Translations under genes and position numbers: made by a program | The notes under the pieces: model-generated | Told to the model about the DNA's origin: nothing | Databases searched by the model: none | Seen by the model: the letters and a program-made list of their open reading frames with translations, nothing else | Origin: Paucibacter sp. B2R-40 | GTDB lineage: Bacteria > Pseudomonadota > Gammaproteobacteria > Burkholderiales > Burkholderiaceae_C | Length of the DNA stretch: 64,000 nt | Assembly: GCF_025717555.1 (NCBI RefSeq) | Contig: NZ_JAJIRP010000008.1 | Location: 62,001 to 126,000, forward strand | Direction: 5' to 3' | Part shown: positions 17,724 to 26,918 of the stretch, piece after piece | Position numbering within the stretch: the stretch's first letter is position 1 | Layout: the number at the start of each line of letters is the position of its first letter

Positions 17724-19376
17724 TCAATCCAAGTCGCCTAGCCCGCTGATGCGAAAGCGGTTTTTGCCGCCGTGTTTGGCTTCATACATGGCTTCATCGG
17801 CTTGTTGCAGCAGTTGCGCAGCATCAAGCTCGGTTGCTTGCGGGTAGTAGGCGACACCCAGGCTGGCCGAAATTTGCAGTCTCTTGCCCGCGCCCGGGCA
17901 GTCGACCGGCAAGGCTGCCGCTGTCACCAGGCGAGCCAGCAAGGCTTGACAGTCATGGCTGGACGCCAGATCAACCAGCAAGACGATGAACTCGTCGCCG
18001 CCAAGGCGGGCGAGGGTGTCACCCTCGCGCAAGACTTGCTTGATATTTTTTGCGATCCCGATCAACAAGGCGTCGCCCACGGCGTGACCAAAGCGGTCAT
18101 TGACCGCTTTGAAGCCATCCAGATCCAGGTAGACGAGGGCCAACATGTCCTTGCGCCGCCGGCTTTGCAGCATCGCGTGTTGCAGCCTGTCATTGAGCAA
18201 GAGCCGGTTGGGCAAGCCCGTCAAGGCATCGTGGTAAGCGATGTTCTCCAATTGCGATTCATGCTCTTTGATCGCGGTGATGTCGGAGAACAGGGTCAGG
18301 TATTGCTTGACCTGACCCTGCTCGTCCTGCACGGCGTTGATGGTCTGCATCTGGGCATAGAGTTCCCCGTTCTTGCGGCGGTTCCAGAGCTCGCCGCTCC
18401 ACATGCCTTGGCTCAGCAGGGTGCGCCAGAACTCGGCGAAGAACTCCCGGTCGTGGCGCCCCGAGCCCAGCAGCCGCGGGTTTTGGCCCAGCACCTCGGC
18501 TCGGCTATAGCCGGTGATCAGGCTGAAGGTTGCGTTGACGTCAATGATGGTGCCGTCCGGGGTGGTGATCATGATGCCTTCGAGCGCATGGAAGAAGACA
18601 CTGGCGGCAAGCTGGAGCTGAGCTTCGGCCTGCTTGCGCACGGCTACCTCGCGCCGCAACTCGCCCACCAGGTCGAACGCCATCGCATCGAAATGGGCCG
18701 ACAACTCGCCGAATTCATCCGGCGTGCGAGTGGCGCTTCGCTGCGTCAGATCGCCCTGCGAGATGGCGCCGACGACTTGCCCGATCTGTTTCAGGGGTTG
18801 GAGAATCCGCCGCTGCAGCAGCAGTGCCAGACCGGCCCAAATCAACAACATTACCAGCGGCATCGCTATCGCCAAGTGGCGCGTAATTTGTTCGAGCTGG
18901 CGCCGTTTTTGGTCGGCCTCAAGGCCCTGGCGCTGCAAGGACTCGGTAAAGACCTGGGAGTTCAGCAGCAATTGGGCCATCAGCAGGCTGCTGCGTCGCT
19001 GCTGCAGTTCTCGCCTTGTGTCGTCCTGCGGGTCTCCGGCGGGTGGCTCACTGGCGTCCAGCAGTTGAGCGAAGATCGAGCCCAAGAGTTCGGCGCCGGC
19101 GAGTGAATCTTGGGATGGCTGCCCCGCCTGCAGTCCTTTGATGACTTGGGTATGCAAGCTGCGCCACTGCTGGGCCGATCTGGCCTCACCGTGCAGCGCG
19201 TACTCTTGCGCCAGGACCAGCAAGGTGGAAACTTGCTGGGCCGTCTTTCGGGCTTGCTGCTCGGTGCGCGCCAGCTCGGCGCTCTCGCTGGCCAGTCGCC
19301 CCATGGCAAGACCCAGAGCCAGGGTCAAAGCCAAGGCGCCGCCCATGAATACAAAAAGCAGGCTGCGGATGCGCAT
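17724..19376 (-). CDS. Membrane HAMP-PAS-GGDEF diguanylate cyclase
   Basis: The 550-residue inner-membrane protein has a membrane segment at about 6-28, a periplasmic helical region to about 165 and a second membrane segment (LAIAMPLVMLLIWAGLALLL). HAMP (about 190-240), PAS (about 260-375, GIMITTPDGTIIDVNATF) and GGDEF (about 385-545) domains follow. The catalytic motif GGDEF is intact, with an RxxD (REGD) inhibitory site five residues before it. It should therefore make c-di-GMP under product control. The start is four bases after the stop of the solute-binding protein gene, so the two are co-transcribed. Confidence 0.93.
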   Translation of the reverse strand: MRIRSLLFVFMGGALALTLALGLAMGRLASESAELARTEQQARKTAQQVSTLLVLAQEYALHGEARSAQQWRSLHTQVIKGLQAGQPSQDSLAGAELLGSIFAQLLDASEPPAGDPQDDTRRELQQRRSSLLMAQLLLNSQVFTESLQRQGLEADQKRRQLEQITRHLAIAMPLVMLLIWAGLALLLQRRILQPLKQIGQVVGAISQGDLTQRSATRTPDEFGELSAHFDAMAFDLVGELRREVAVRKQAEAQLQLAASVFFHALEGIMITTPDGTIIDVNATFSLITGYSRAEVLGQNPRLLGSGRHDREFFAEFWRTLLSQGMWSGELWNRRKNGELYAQMQTINAVQDEQGQVKQYLTLFSDITAIKEHESQLENIAYHDALTGLPNRLLLNDRLQHAMLQSRRRKDMLALVYLDLDGFKAVNDRFGHAVGDALLIGIAKNIKQVLREGDTLARLGGDEFIVLLVDLASSHDCQALLARLVTAAALPVDCPGAGKRLQISASLGVAYYPQATELDAAQLLQQADEAMYEAKHGGKNRFRISGLGDLD

Positions 19377-19380
19377 CGCT

Positions 19381-20454
19381 TTAGTCGATCAAGGTCACGC
19401 TGGCCGGGAGCACCTGGCGCAGCGGCTTGGCGTAAATCAGGTCCAAAAAGTTGGGCGCGCCTTCACCGGGCTTGATGTCCTTGAGATGGCCGCCCTGGCG
19501 GGCCCAACGAGCTTCGGCCTCCAAGCTGGACAGCAGCGACTGATCAAGTGCCAGCCGGTAGTGATTGGTGGGCCAGATCCAGTCGATAAAGGCTTGGTCT
19601 AGTTTGAGTCGCTCGCGCAACAAGGCCTGTGCCATATCCGGCTTGCGCTCGATATGGCGCTGCGCGCGATCGAGCGCGACCAATAACTTTTTCAATTCAT
19701 CGTCACGCGGGCCCAGCAAGGTTTTGGCGCCCACAAGATTGAAACTCAGCCGGTAGCTGCCGGGCGTGGGCAAGATTTCGCTGCCGGGCACCGACTGCAA
19801 AAGCTTGAAGGGCAGAGGCTCCCAAATCGCCACCGCATCAAGTTGGCTGCTCTTGAGCAAGTCGGCGATCGCCTCTGGTTGCAAAGGGATGATGTGCACG
19901 CTTTTGGGATCCACGCCGCTGGCCAGCAAAGTGGTGTCCAACATGTAGTGGCTGGCCGTGCCCATGACGGTGCCCACGCGTTTGCCACGCAGGTCACGAA
20001 CTTGGCTGACGCCCGACTGGGGGCGCAGCACCAGCTTGCTGTCACTGCTGCTGCTGACGAAGCTGGCGAGCAGAGCGAAAGGCGCCAAGGAAGGATTTTT
20101 GAAGCTGCTGAACATCATCACCACGTCCGAGGCGGTGGCCAGATCGGCCTTGCCCTCCAGCAGCAACTGCATCGCACGGTGCCCTCCGACCACTTCCTGC
20201 ACGCGCAGCTGCAGCCCGGCCTCGGCGAAATAGCCCTGCTGCTCGGCCACAAAGATCGGCAGCGACAGCGGCGTCATCGACACCGCCAGCCGCAAAGGCT
20301 CGGTCGCGCCGATCGCGCTCAGGCCTAGACCAAGATTCAGTGCCAGCCCCAGTCCAACAAGCATGAGCCTCGCCAAGCGCAAGCCGGCCCGGCAGCCAAC
20401 GCTGTGAGACCGGATCCTTGTGCAGTGACTGAGATCGGCATCCATGCGCGTCAT
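19381..20454 (-). CDS. NMT1/SsuA-like periplasmic solute-binding protein
   Basis: The product has about 357 residues, with a hydrophobic export segment (RLMLVGLGLALNLGLGLSA) and then a two-lobe type II binding fold. Typical family segments are LPIFVAEQQGYFAEAGL, GKADLATASDVVMM and LRGKRVGTVMGTASHYML. ATG 20454 is preferred because it has a good ribosome site (GAGGTGAGAGTT before it); an upstream ATG at 20502 lacks one. No ABC permease or ATPase lies nearby. Downstream is a membrane diguanylate cyclase with a periplasmic domain, so a sensory role for this orphan binder is plausible. Confidence 0.87.
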   Translation of the reverse strand: MTRMDADLSHCTRIRSHSVGCRAGLRLARLMLVGLGLALNLGLGLSAIGATEPLRLAVSMTPLSLPIFVAEQQGYFAEAGLQLRVQEVVGGHRAMQLLLEGKADLATASDVVMMFSSFKNPSLAPFALLASFVSSSSDSKLVLRPQSGVSQVRDLRGKRVGTVMGTASHYMLDTTLLASGVDPKSVHIIPLQPEAIADLLKSSQLDAVAIWEPLPFKLLQSVPGSEILPTPGSYRLSFNLVGAKTLLGPRDDELKKLLVALDRAQRHIERKPDMAQALLRERLKLDQAFIDWIWPTNHYRLALDQSLLSSLEAEARWARQGGHLKDIKPGEGAPNFLDLIYAKPLRQVLPASVTLID

Positions 20455-20538
20455 AACTCTCACCTCACAGGGCTGTCCTTGACCCATTCTGGCACGGGTC
20501 ATTTGGCTTGATGCGGGAATCGATGCGTAGGCGTCAAC

Positions 20539-21915
20539 TTAGGGGACGCTTGTTGCCAGCTTGCCGCGAACCAGCTCCACATGCTGGCGCAGGGTGTAGA
20601 CACGGTCGCTGAAATCGAGCGGGAAACGGGTGTTGCGGATGTCTTGCTCAATGCGACCCAGCCGCTCCCTGGCCTGGGCGCTCTCAGCGAGGGTCAATTG
20701 CCGGGTCAGCAACTCTTGCTCCAGGAATTTCAGCTCGCCGTAATGCCGATACAGACGCCGGCTCTGGCGCCAGGTACGAAGCCAAGGCAGCAGGCGCAGC
20801 AGGGGCAGCATCAAGGCCAGCAGCGGCAAGATCAGCAAGGCCATGCGCTGGACCAAATTGGCTAACCAAAAGGGCAGATAGGTCTGTAAAAATGGCCGAC
20901 CGTTCTTGAAGTAGCGCGTGGACTCATCGGCCAGCGGGAAGTCGGTGCCGATCGGGCTTGGGAATTCACCCGGCCTGGCCAGCAAGGTCGGGGTGCGGTG
21001 GACCTGGCGCGCCGCCTCCAGCAGCAGATAGGCCAGCGCGGGGTGCAAATCCTCTTGGACGACCAAATTGGTGGTGGTGGACAGCAAGCTGATGTCCTCG
21101 GCCGGGCGATCCAGCAAGGGGTCGACCGAGCCGCGCTTGAGCGTGACGGTCTGAAAATAGGGCAAGCGCCGCGCCAGACCCTCGGCTTGCACCAGCGAGG
21201 CCAGGCGCACGCCGTCTGCGTTCAGCAGCTTTTGTACCGCCGGCGCTTGCACCGAGGCGACCAGGATGAAGGCATCGATCTCCTTGTCGATCAGCATTTT
21301 GGCGGCGGGCAAGCCCCCATGGGTGAGCAGTTCGGTGCCTTCAAGCGGCTCAAGATGTGTGCCCAATAAACCGTAGTTGCCCAGCAATTCCAGGGCAATG
21401 ACTTGATTGCCGCTGCCCGCTACACCGACAGCCACGCGCCGACCTTTCAAAGCGCCCAAACCGGCCGACAGTTTGAGCTCGCGCGAGAAAATCCAAACCG
21501 GCTCATGTGCGATGGTGGCCAAGGAACGCAAAGGTGTGGCTTGCGCCGCATCATCATCTTGGGCATCGAAATTGGCGGCTCTTGTGTGCGCGGCGCTGGC
21601 CATGGGCCCCAAGCCACCTTGCACAAAACCGACATCGACTTTGCCTTCAGTCAGGTTTGCCAGGTTCTCCACCGAGCCGCTCGAGGTCCGCAGCGCCAAG
21701 TTGATGCCTTGCTGCTTCAATAGAGCCTGGTATTTGAGGCCAAACTGGTGATAGGCGCCGTCTTCGCTGCCGGTGGCCATCACGATGGATCTGGGCGGAG
21801 TCGGACTCATCTTCTTGGCCAGCCACCATACAGCGCTGAAGGCGGCCACGCTGAGCGCGAGCCAAAAAAGTATCCAGCCATATTGTTGGCTGCGTGGTGT
21901 GTGAAGTCTTTGCAT
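20539..21915 (-). CDS. Membrane-anchored TAXI-family TRAP solute-binding protein
   Basis: The 458-residue protein has an N-terminal membrane segment (about 14-33) and a TAXI-type binding domain (about 40-330, IVMATGSEDGAYHQFGLKY, SGSVENLANLTEGKVDVGFVQGG). A C-terminal membrane region (LANLVQRMALLILPLLALMLPLL) is followed by a cytoplasmic coiled coil. No TRAP permease (DctQM) is present. It is the first gene of a three-gene unit with another binding protein and a diguanylate cyclase. The C-terminal extension into the cytoplasm sets it apart from simple secreted TAXI proteins. Confidence 0.88.
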   Translation of the reverse strand: MQRLHTPRSQQYGWILFWLALSVAAFSAVWWLAKKMSPTPPRSIVMATGSEDGAYHQFGLKYQALLKQQGINLALRTSSGSVENLANLTEGKVDVGFVQGGLGPMASAAHTRAANFDAQDDDAAQATPLRSLATIAHEPVWIFSRELKLSAGLGALKGRRVAVGVAGSGNQVIALELLGNYGLLGTHLEPLEGTELLTHGGLPAAKMLIDKEIDAFILVASVQAPAVQKLLNADGVRLASLVQAEGLARRLPYFQTVTLKRGSVDPLLDRPAEDISLLSTTTNLVVQEDLHPALAYLLLEAARQVHRTPTLLARPGEFPSPIGTDFPLADESTRYFKNGRPFLQTYLPFWLANLVQRMALLILPLLALMLPLLRLLPWLRTWRQSRRLYRHYGELKFLEQELLTRQLTLAESAQARERLGRIEQDIRNTRFPLDFSDRVYTLRQHVELVRGKLATSVP

Positions 21916-21928
21916 GAGGGCTGGTCTA

Positions 21929-22825
21929 TCAATCGCGCTGGTATTCGGGCAGTGGCGCGCCGCAGTGGCGGCAGAAATGCGAGTCGGCCTGCAGGCCTTC
22001 GCGCAAACAGGCGTGGCAGGTGCGCGTGGTCGGGGCAGGGGCCTCCCCCATGCGTTGGGCCGCCATTTCAGCCGTCATGATGCCGGTGGGCACGGCCAGC
22101 ACGCCCCAGCCTAAAAGCATCATCAGCGAGGCGATGAAGCGGCCCAGGTCGGTCTTGGGCGTGATGTCGCCAAAGCCCACGGTGGTGACGGTGGAGATTG
22201 CCCAATAGACGCTGACCGGGATGCTGCTGAAGCCGTTTTCGGGCCCCTCAACGACATACATCACCGTACCCATGATCAACACGATCATCAGCACGGCCGA
22301 TAAGAACACCAAGATCTTTTTTGAGCTGGCCCGCAGCGCGCGACCCAGCGACAAATAGGCGGCCACATAGGCATTGAGTTTCAAAATGCGGAACACCCGC
22401 AGCAGGCGCAACACCCGCACATCGACCAGGGCGTACAACTCAGGGAAGAAGAAGGCCAAATAGATGGGCAGCACGGCGAGCAAGTCGACGATGCCAAAAA
22501 AGCTGCTCGCATAGCTCAGCGGGCGGCGCACGCAGACCAGGCGCAGCACATACTCGAGCGTGAACAGCGCGGTAAAAGCGTACTCGGCCCAGCTCAGCCA
22601 AGCAGCATGGGCGAGTCTGAAGCTGGCGACGCTTTCCAGCATCACCAGCACCAGGCTCAGCAGCACGGCCACCATCAGTCCCAGGTCAAACAAACGGCCA
22701 GCTTTGGTGTCGGCCTCAAAGATGATCGTGTAGGCCTTCAGACGCCAGCCTTTCAAGGGGCGGCCGAATTCCGTGGAGGGCGCCGGTGCGTTGTCGAACG
22801 CTTGCTTCGTCGTCGGAGAAATCAT
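21929..22825 (-). CDS. Voltage-gated-type potassium channel with C-terminal zinc ribbon
   Basis: The 298-residue protein has six membrane segments. S4 is positively charged (VRVLRLLRVFRILKLN) and the pore loop carries the K+ selectivity filter TTVGFGD. The short cytoplasmic C terminus holds two CxxC pairs (CHACLREG and CRHCGAPL), a zinc-ribbon-like knuckle. I chose ATG 22825 because the 47 residues encoded upstream do not resemble a channel N terminus. It is an inner-membrane K+ conductance; gating cannot be predicted. It stops 13 bases upstream of the TAXI gene start, but transcription is in the same direction and could read into that unit. Confidence 0.9.
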   Translation of the reverse strand: MISPTTKQAFDNAPAPSTEFGRPLKGWRLKAYTIIFEADTKAGRLFDLGLMVAVLLSLVLVMLESVASFRLAHAAWLSWAEYAFTALFTLEYVLRLVCVRRPLSYASSFFGIVDLLAVLPIYLAFFFPELYALVDVRVLRLLRVFRILKLNAYVAAYLSLGRALRASSKKILVFLSAVLMIVLIMGTVMYVVEGPENGFSSIPVSVYWAISTVTTVGFGDITPKTDLGRFIASLMMLLGWGVLAVPTGIMTAEMAAQRMGEAPAPTTRTCHACLREGLQADSHFCRHCGAPLPEYQRD

Positions 22826-23022
22826 GGGGCGAAGCGTAACCGAGCCAAGGCTAGCTTTTGTGCTGGCGCTGGCCGCTGCTGCGCTAAAAAGTGGCGCTCT
22901 GGGATCAACGGTAGTTTTGCAGGGATCAAGGCCGTGGCGTCGGCGCAGCGCCAGCAGTAGGATCAAGGCGGGTCGCCATTGACTCGCTTTTTTGTTGTCC
23001 GGCCAAGTATCTAGGAGCCGCC

Positions 23023-24201
23023 ATGAAGTCCAGTCGCCGCGCTCTTCTCGTTTTGATGCTGAGCCTTACGCTATGGGGCTGCGCCACGCCGCCTTCGGCC
23101 CCGGCGCCGACCCCGCTATTTCACGATGCCTTGTTCAAACCCACGGTGCAAGACATCAGCGCCGAGCGAGTGTTCGCCTTCAGCCCGGCGATGCAGTCCT
23201 ATTTAGACAATGACATGCGCTCACAACTGCGCAGCAAGGGCCATCGTCAAGGCTTGCTGGACGCGCTTTATATGAAGAGCTCTTTGCAGCTCGAGTACGA
23301 CTCGGGCGTTACCCGCGACGCCGCTCAAGCTTTCGCCGACAGGCGGGGAAATTGCTTGTCGCTGGTCATCATGACGGCGGCATTTGCCAAGCAACTGGGC
23401 CTGCCGGTGCGCTATCAAAGCGTTTATGTGGATGAGATTTGGAGTCGCAGTGGGGACTTGTACTTCCTCAGCGGCCATGTCAATTTAAGCCTGGGTCGCA
23501 GCCTGTCGGAGAGCCGTGAAATGGTCGACGATGGGAATATGCTGACGGTGGATTTCGTCCGCCACCCGCCCGGCAGCAGGCAACGCAATCAGGTGATCGA
23601 AGAACACACGGTCGTGGCCATGTTCATGAATAACCGCGCCGCCGAGAATTTGCAGGCCGGCCAGCTTGACGCCGCCTATTGGTGGGCGCGGGCGGCTCTC
23701 AACGCCGACCCCAAATTTTTGGCGGCCTACAACACCCTGGGTGTGGTCTATCGGCGCCATGGCGATTTGACTTTGGCCGAAGCGCCGCTGCGCCATGTGT
23801 TGGCGCAAGAACCCGCCAACACGCAGGCGATGTCGAATCTGGCTTTGCTGCTCAATGACCTCGGGCGCCAGGATGAAGCGGCGCAAGTGGCCCAAACGCT
23901 GGCGCAGTTGCAACCCTATCCACCCTACAAGTACTTTGACCTCGGCATGGAGGCGATGCGGGCGGGAGACTTCAAAAAGGCCAAAGACCTGTTCGGCAAA
24001 GAGATTGAGCGCTCGGCCTATTTCCATGAGTTTCACTTCTGGATGGCCTTGGCCAACTACGGTTTGGGTGACCTGACCGCCGCGCGGCAGGAACTCGGGC
24101 TGGCGGTGGAAAACAGCACCACAGCGCATGACCGCCAGCTCTACACCAGCAAGCTGGATTTATTGAAGCAGCGCCGCCCGCCGCTCGCTCAGGTACGCTG
24201 A
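23023..24201 (+). CDS. Lipoprotein with transglutaminase-like and TPR domains
   Basis: The 392-residue protein has a lipoprotein signal (lipobox LWGC, Cys20). A transglutaminase/cysteine-protease-like core follows at about 90-190 (RRGNCLSLVIMTAAFAKQLGLPVRYQSV, with Cys, then His in SGHVNLSLG). From about 200 to 380, TPR repeats appear (AAYNTLGVVYRRHGDLTLAEAPLRHVLAQEP). Such proteins are periplasmic and may process or hold a partner, but the substrate is unknown. An SD (TAGGAG) precedes the ATG. It is monocistronic and converges with the YkgJ gene. Confidence 0.82.
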   Translation: MKSSRRALLVLMLSLTLWGCATPPSAPAPTPLFHDALFKPTVQDISAERVFAFSPAMQSYLDNDMRSQLRSKGHRQGLLDALYMKSSLQLEYDSGVTRDAAQAFADRRGNCLSLVIMTAAFAKQLGLPVRYQSVYVDEIWSRSGDLYFLSGHVNLSLGRSLSESREMVDDGNMLTVDFVRHPPGSRQRNQVIEEHTVVAMFMNNRAAENLQAGQLDAAYWWARAALNADPKFLAAYNTLGVVYRRHGDLTLAEAPLRHVLAQEPANTQAMSNLALLLNDLGRQDEAAQVAQTLAQLQPYPPYKYFDLGMEAMRAGDFKKAKDLFGKEIERSAYFHEFHFWMALANYGLGDLTAARQELGLAVENSTTAHDRQLYTSKLDLLKQRRPPLAQVR

Positions 24202-24208
24202 AGCAAGG

Positions 24209-24547
24209 CTAGAGCGGCGCCAGCCCATGGCGGGCCCGTGCGCTTGCGCAGGCCTCATCGCCAATCCCCAGTGGTGCGCGCAAACCGAATTCGCGGCAAG
24301 GGGCAGGGCGCCACTCATAGATGCCGCAGCCGGCCTGCACGCCGACCGTGCCGACCAGAGCCGCACAGCGCGGCGCAGCATGGTCGGTGCCGCGCATCCG
24401 GCACAGGCGTGCGTTCAATTCGACCGTTAGACCGTCGGGCACGCAGCCGCCCTCGCTTTGCAATTCTTCCACGGCAAAGTCGACCCTGAAGCTGGCGCAG
24501 CACGCACCGCAGCTGAGGCAAGGATTGCTGCTCATGTCAGCGCTCAT
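24209..24547 (-). CDS. YkgJ-family cysteine cluster protein
   Basis: The 112-residue protein opens with the metal-binding CLSCGACC motif and carries two more cysteines (RCAAL/GCGIYEWRPAPCREFG) that complete the family's Zn/Fe cluster. These proteins are of unknown function; iron-sulfur or zinc binding is assumed. It begins nine bases after the kinase-USP stop and is the last gene of a three-gene operon. Confidence 0.85.
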   Translation of the reverse strand: MSADMSSNPCLSCGACCASFRVDFAVEELQSEGGCVPDGLTVELNARLCRMRGTDHAAPRCAALVGTVGVQAGCGIYEWRPAPCREFGLRAPLGIGDEACASARARHGLAPL

Positions 24548-24556
24548 CTCCTGGCT

Positions 24557-26035
24557 TCATGTGGAGCGCGCGGCTTCACGCACCACGGTGACGCTGCACG
24601 GCGCCTGCGTCACCACCTGGGCCGAGACGCTGCCCAAGTAGCGCCGCAGCGCCGAAGCGCGCCGCGCCCCCATGACGATGTGGTCGCATCCGCTCTTGGC
24701 CGCAAATTCGAGGATGGCGGCGGCGGCATCGGGCGCTTCCAGCACATGAAAGGTCAACCGACCGTCGCCCAGTTCCAGCGCCCGGCTGATCGGCCGGGCC
24801 CAATGCTTGAGCCCGATCAGCTGCTTGACATGCACGCTCTTGCCTTCTTTGTCGGTCAATTCGTCCATGCCGATGCGCTGAGTCTTCATCACGCTGACGC
24901 AGGCCAGCCGGGCGCCAGGTTCGGCCTGCACGATACGGCGCACGGTCTCGCACAACTTCTCCAGCAAGGCCGGTGTGGCATGCTGAATATCGACGGCGGC
25001 CATGATGATGGGGCTGCGGGCCAGATGCGCGGCCACGCTGACCTGGGCCGCCGGCTCGGCGCCGAGTGCAAAAAACCAGCGTTTGAGCCGTTTCAAGATG
25101 CCGCTGCCGCTGAGCTTCTCGCTGCGTTTGGTCAGCGGCACGCCTTCGGGATGCTGCAAGTCGAGTGCCAGTTGCGCCGCGCTTTGATAGCGGCGCTCGG
25201 CCTTGACCTCTAAACAATGCAGCACGATCTCTTGAAACCAAGGCGGCAAGTCAGGGTCGATCGCGCGCGGCGGCACCGGTTCGACATACAAACGCCGGCG
25301 CAGACCGCGCACCGAAGAGGGTTGGCCGAACGGTCGCTCGCCGGTGGCCAAGTGATAGAGCATCACGCCGAGCGCAAACAAGTCGCTGCGCGGGTCGTTG
25401 CGCACAAACTGTACCTGCTCGGGCGACATATAGGGCCCGGTGCCCATGGGCAGGGAGAACTCCTCCTCCAGCAAATCGGGCAGATGGTCGTGGCGCGACA
25501 GGCCAAAGTCCACCAGCACGGCCGCGCCATCGGGCCTGAACATGATGTTGCTGGGCTTGATGTCGAGATGCACGACATGCTGCAGGTGCAAGTCCTGCAG
25601 TGCCAGCGCCACCTTGATGCCGATCTCGACCACTTCGCTCAAAGGCAGCGGCGCTTCGTCAAAGCGCGGACGCAATGAAGCGCCGTCAATGCGCTCCATC
25701 ACGATATAGGCTTGCCGGGTCCAGTCGCCCCGGGCAACAAATTTGGGCACATGCGGGCCTTTCAGGGCCGGCATCAGCATTTGCTCGGTCTCGAAGCCGA
25801 CTATTGTTGCGGGGTCTTCGCCGCCCTTGATGCGCGGCACCTTCATGATCAGCGGGAAGTCTTCACCGGCCTGTGGTGTGAGTCTTGTGACGCTCCACAA
25901 ATTGGCCATGCCGCCTTGATGCAGGCGCTCGTTGAGGTGAAAACCATCCAGCACCAAGCCGGGCTCCAGCACACCGACCGGCGCGAATTGTGAATTGGCG
26001 GCGCCGAAGCTGGATTCTTTGGCAGTATTGGCCAT
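24557..26035 (-). CDS. Serine/threonine protein kinase fused to universal stress protein
   Basis: The 492-residue protein joins a Hanks-type kinase (about 28-295) to a UspA domain (about 345-490). Kinase motifs are present: glycine-rich HQGGMANLWSV, lysine in IMKVPRI, catalytic HLDIKPSNIMF, DFGLSRH and the P+1 GTGPYMSPEQV. The USP part has the nucleotide-binding segment MGARRASALRRYLGSVS. No membrane segment is seen, so it acts in the cytoplasm. It is three bases downstream of a metallophosphoesterase gene, which suggests a kinase/phosphatase pair. Its targets are unknown. Confidence 0.92.
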   Translation of the reverse strand: MANTAKESSFGAANSQFAPVGVLEPGLVLDGFHLNERLHQGGMANLWSVTRLTPQAGEDFPLIMKVPRIKGGEDPATIVGFETEQMLMPALKGPHVPKFVARGDWTRQAYIVMERIDGASLRPRFDEAPLPLSEVVEIGIKVALALQDLHLQHVVHLDIKPSNIMFRPDGAAVLVDFGLSRHDHLPDLLEEEFSLPMGTGPYMSPEQVQFVRNDPRSDLFALGVMLYHLATGERPFGQPSSVRGLRRRLYVEPVPPRAIDPDLPPWFQEIVLHCLEVKAERRYQSAAQLALDLQHPEGVPLTKRSEKLSGSGILKRLKRWFFALGAEPAAQVSVAAHLARSPIIMAAVDIQHATPALLEKLCETVRRIVQAEPGARLACVSVMKTQRIGMDELTDKEGKSVHVKQLIGLKHWARPISRALELGDGRLTFHVLEAPDAAAAILEFAAKSGCDHIVMGARRASALRRYLGSVSAQVVTQAPCSVTVVREAARST

Positions 26036-26038
26036 GTG

Positions 26039-26782
26039 CTATTGACCCGTGAGCAAGCGTTCGGCCAAACGCTCCGGCAGACCGGCAGCGCGGATGCTGG
26101 CGGCGGCTCCTTCGACATCGTAGGGGACGCGCTGAAAGTTCAAATCACCGCTGAGGCTGTCAAAAATCGCGTAACAAGCGGCCGGGTTGCCATCCCGTGG
26201 TTGGCCACAAGAGCCGGGGATGACCAGCCATTGGCGGTTCGGCAACAGTGGAATGGTGACACCTGCGGTCGGCGTGAATTCCCCTGCCTTGCCTGTGCCC
26301 GAGAGGTGATAGAGCATAGGCTCATGCATATGGCCGCAAAACGTAAATCGGCTGCTCGTGGCGTGCAAGCTGCGCATCGCCTCTAAACGCCCCTGCACAT
26401 AGGCCCAGCCGCCCGGATCAAAGGCATTGGCGTGGACGAAGAGCCGATCTTCCACCGTCACGCTCAGCGGCAACTGAGCAAGAAAAACCAGTTGCTCGGC
26501 GGTCAGGCGGGCATGCGTCCAAATTACGGCGGCTTGCGCTTCGTCGCGCATCGTCGGCGCTTCGCCCTTGGCAACCGCTGCATCATGGTTGCCTAGAACC
26601 GCCACCGCACCCTGCGAGACCAGTTCCCGTACCTTGTCGAGCACCCAGCCGGGGTCGCCGCCGTAGCCTACAAAGTCGCCCAGCAGGGCGTAATCAGTAA
26701 CGCCCTGCGTCTGCGCATGCTCCAGCACGGCAGAGAAGGCTTGGGCGTTGGCGTGTATATCGGTGATGAGAGCAATTTTCAT
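26039..26782 (-). CDS. Calcineurin-like metallophosphoesterase
   Basis: The 247-residue protein has all dinuclear metal motifs in order: TDIHANAQA, GDFVGYGGDPG, LGNHDAAV, and the late FCGHMHEP. This is the YfcE/PP-like group of phosphodiesterases and phosphatases. It heads an operon with the kinase-USP and YkgJ genes. Dephosphorylation of the kinase or its target would fit the position but is not shown by sequence. Confidence 0.9.
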   Translation of the reverse strand: MKIALITDIHANAQAFSAVLEHAQTQGVTDYALLGDFVGYGGDPGWVLDKVRELVSQGAVAVLGNHDAAVAKGEAPTMRDEAQAAVIWTHARLTAEQLVFLAQLPLSVTVEDRLFVHANAFDPGGWAYVQGRLEAMRSLHATSSRFTFCGHMHEPMLYHLSGTGKAGEFTPTAGVTIPLLPNRQWLVIPGSCGQPRDGNPAACYAIFDSLSGDLNFQRVPYDVEGAAASIRAAGLPERLAERLLTGQ

Positions 26783-26918
26783 GGCGATTGCAGCATGCCA
26801 TGGCTAGCTGACGGCTACGGTACAGCGCTCAGTAAACAGCTTTGACTTGGAGCGGCGAATCAATCACCGCTCCGGTCGGTCTTGCTATCAGGATCCAGGC
26901 TTTCAGATTTGAAGGGCC

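Noticed and set aside
17772-19106. A 444-codon plus-strand frame
   Set aside because: It is antisense to the diguanylate cyclase and has no motif.
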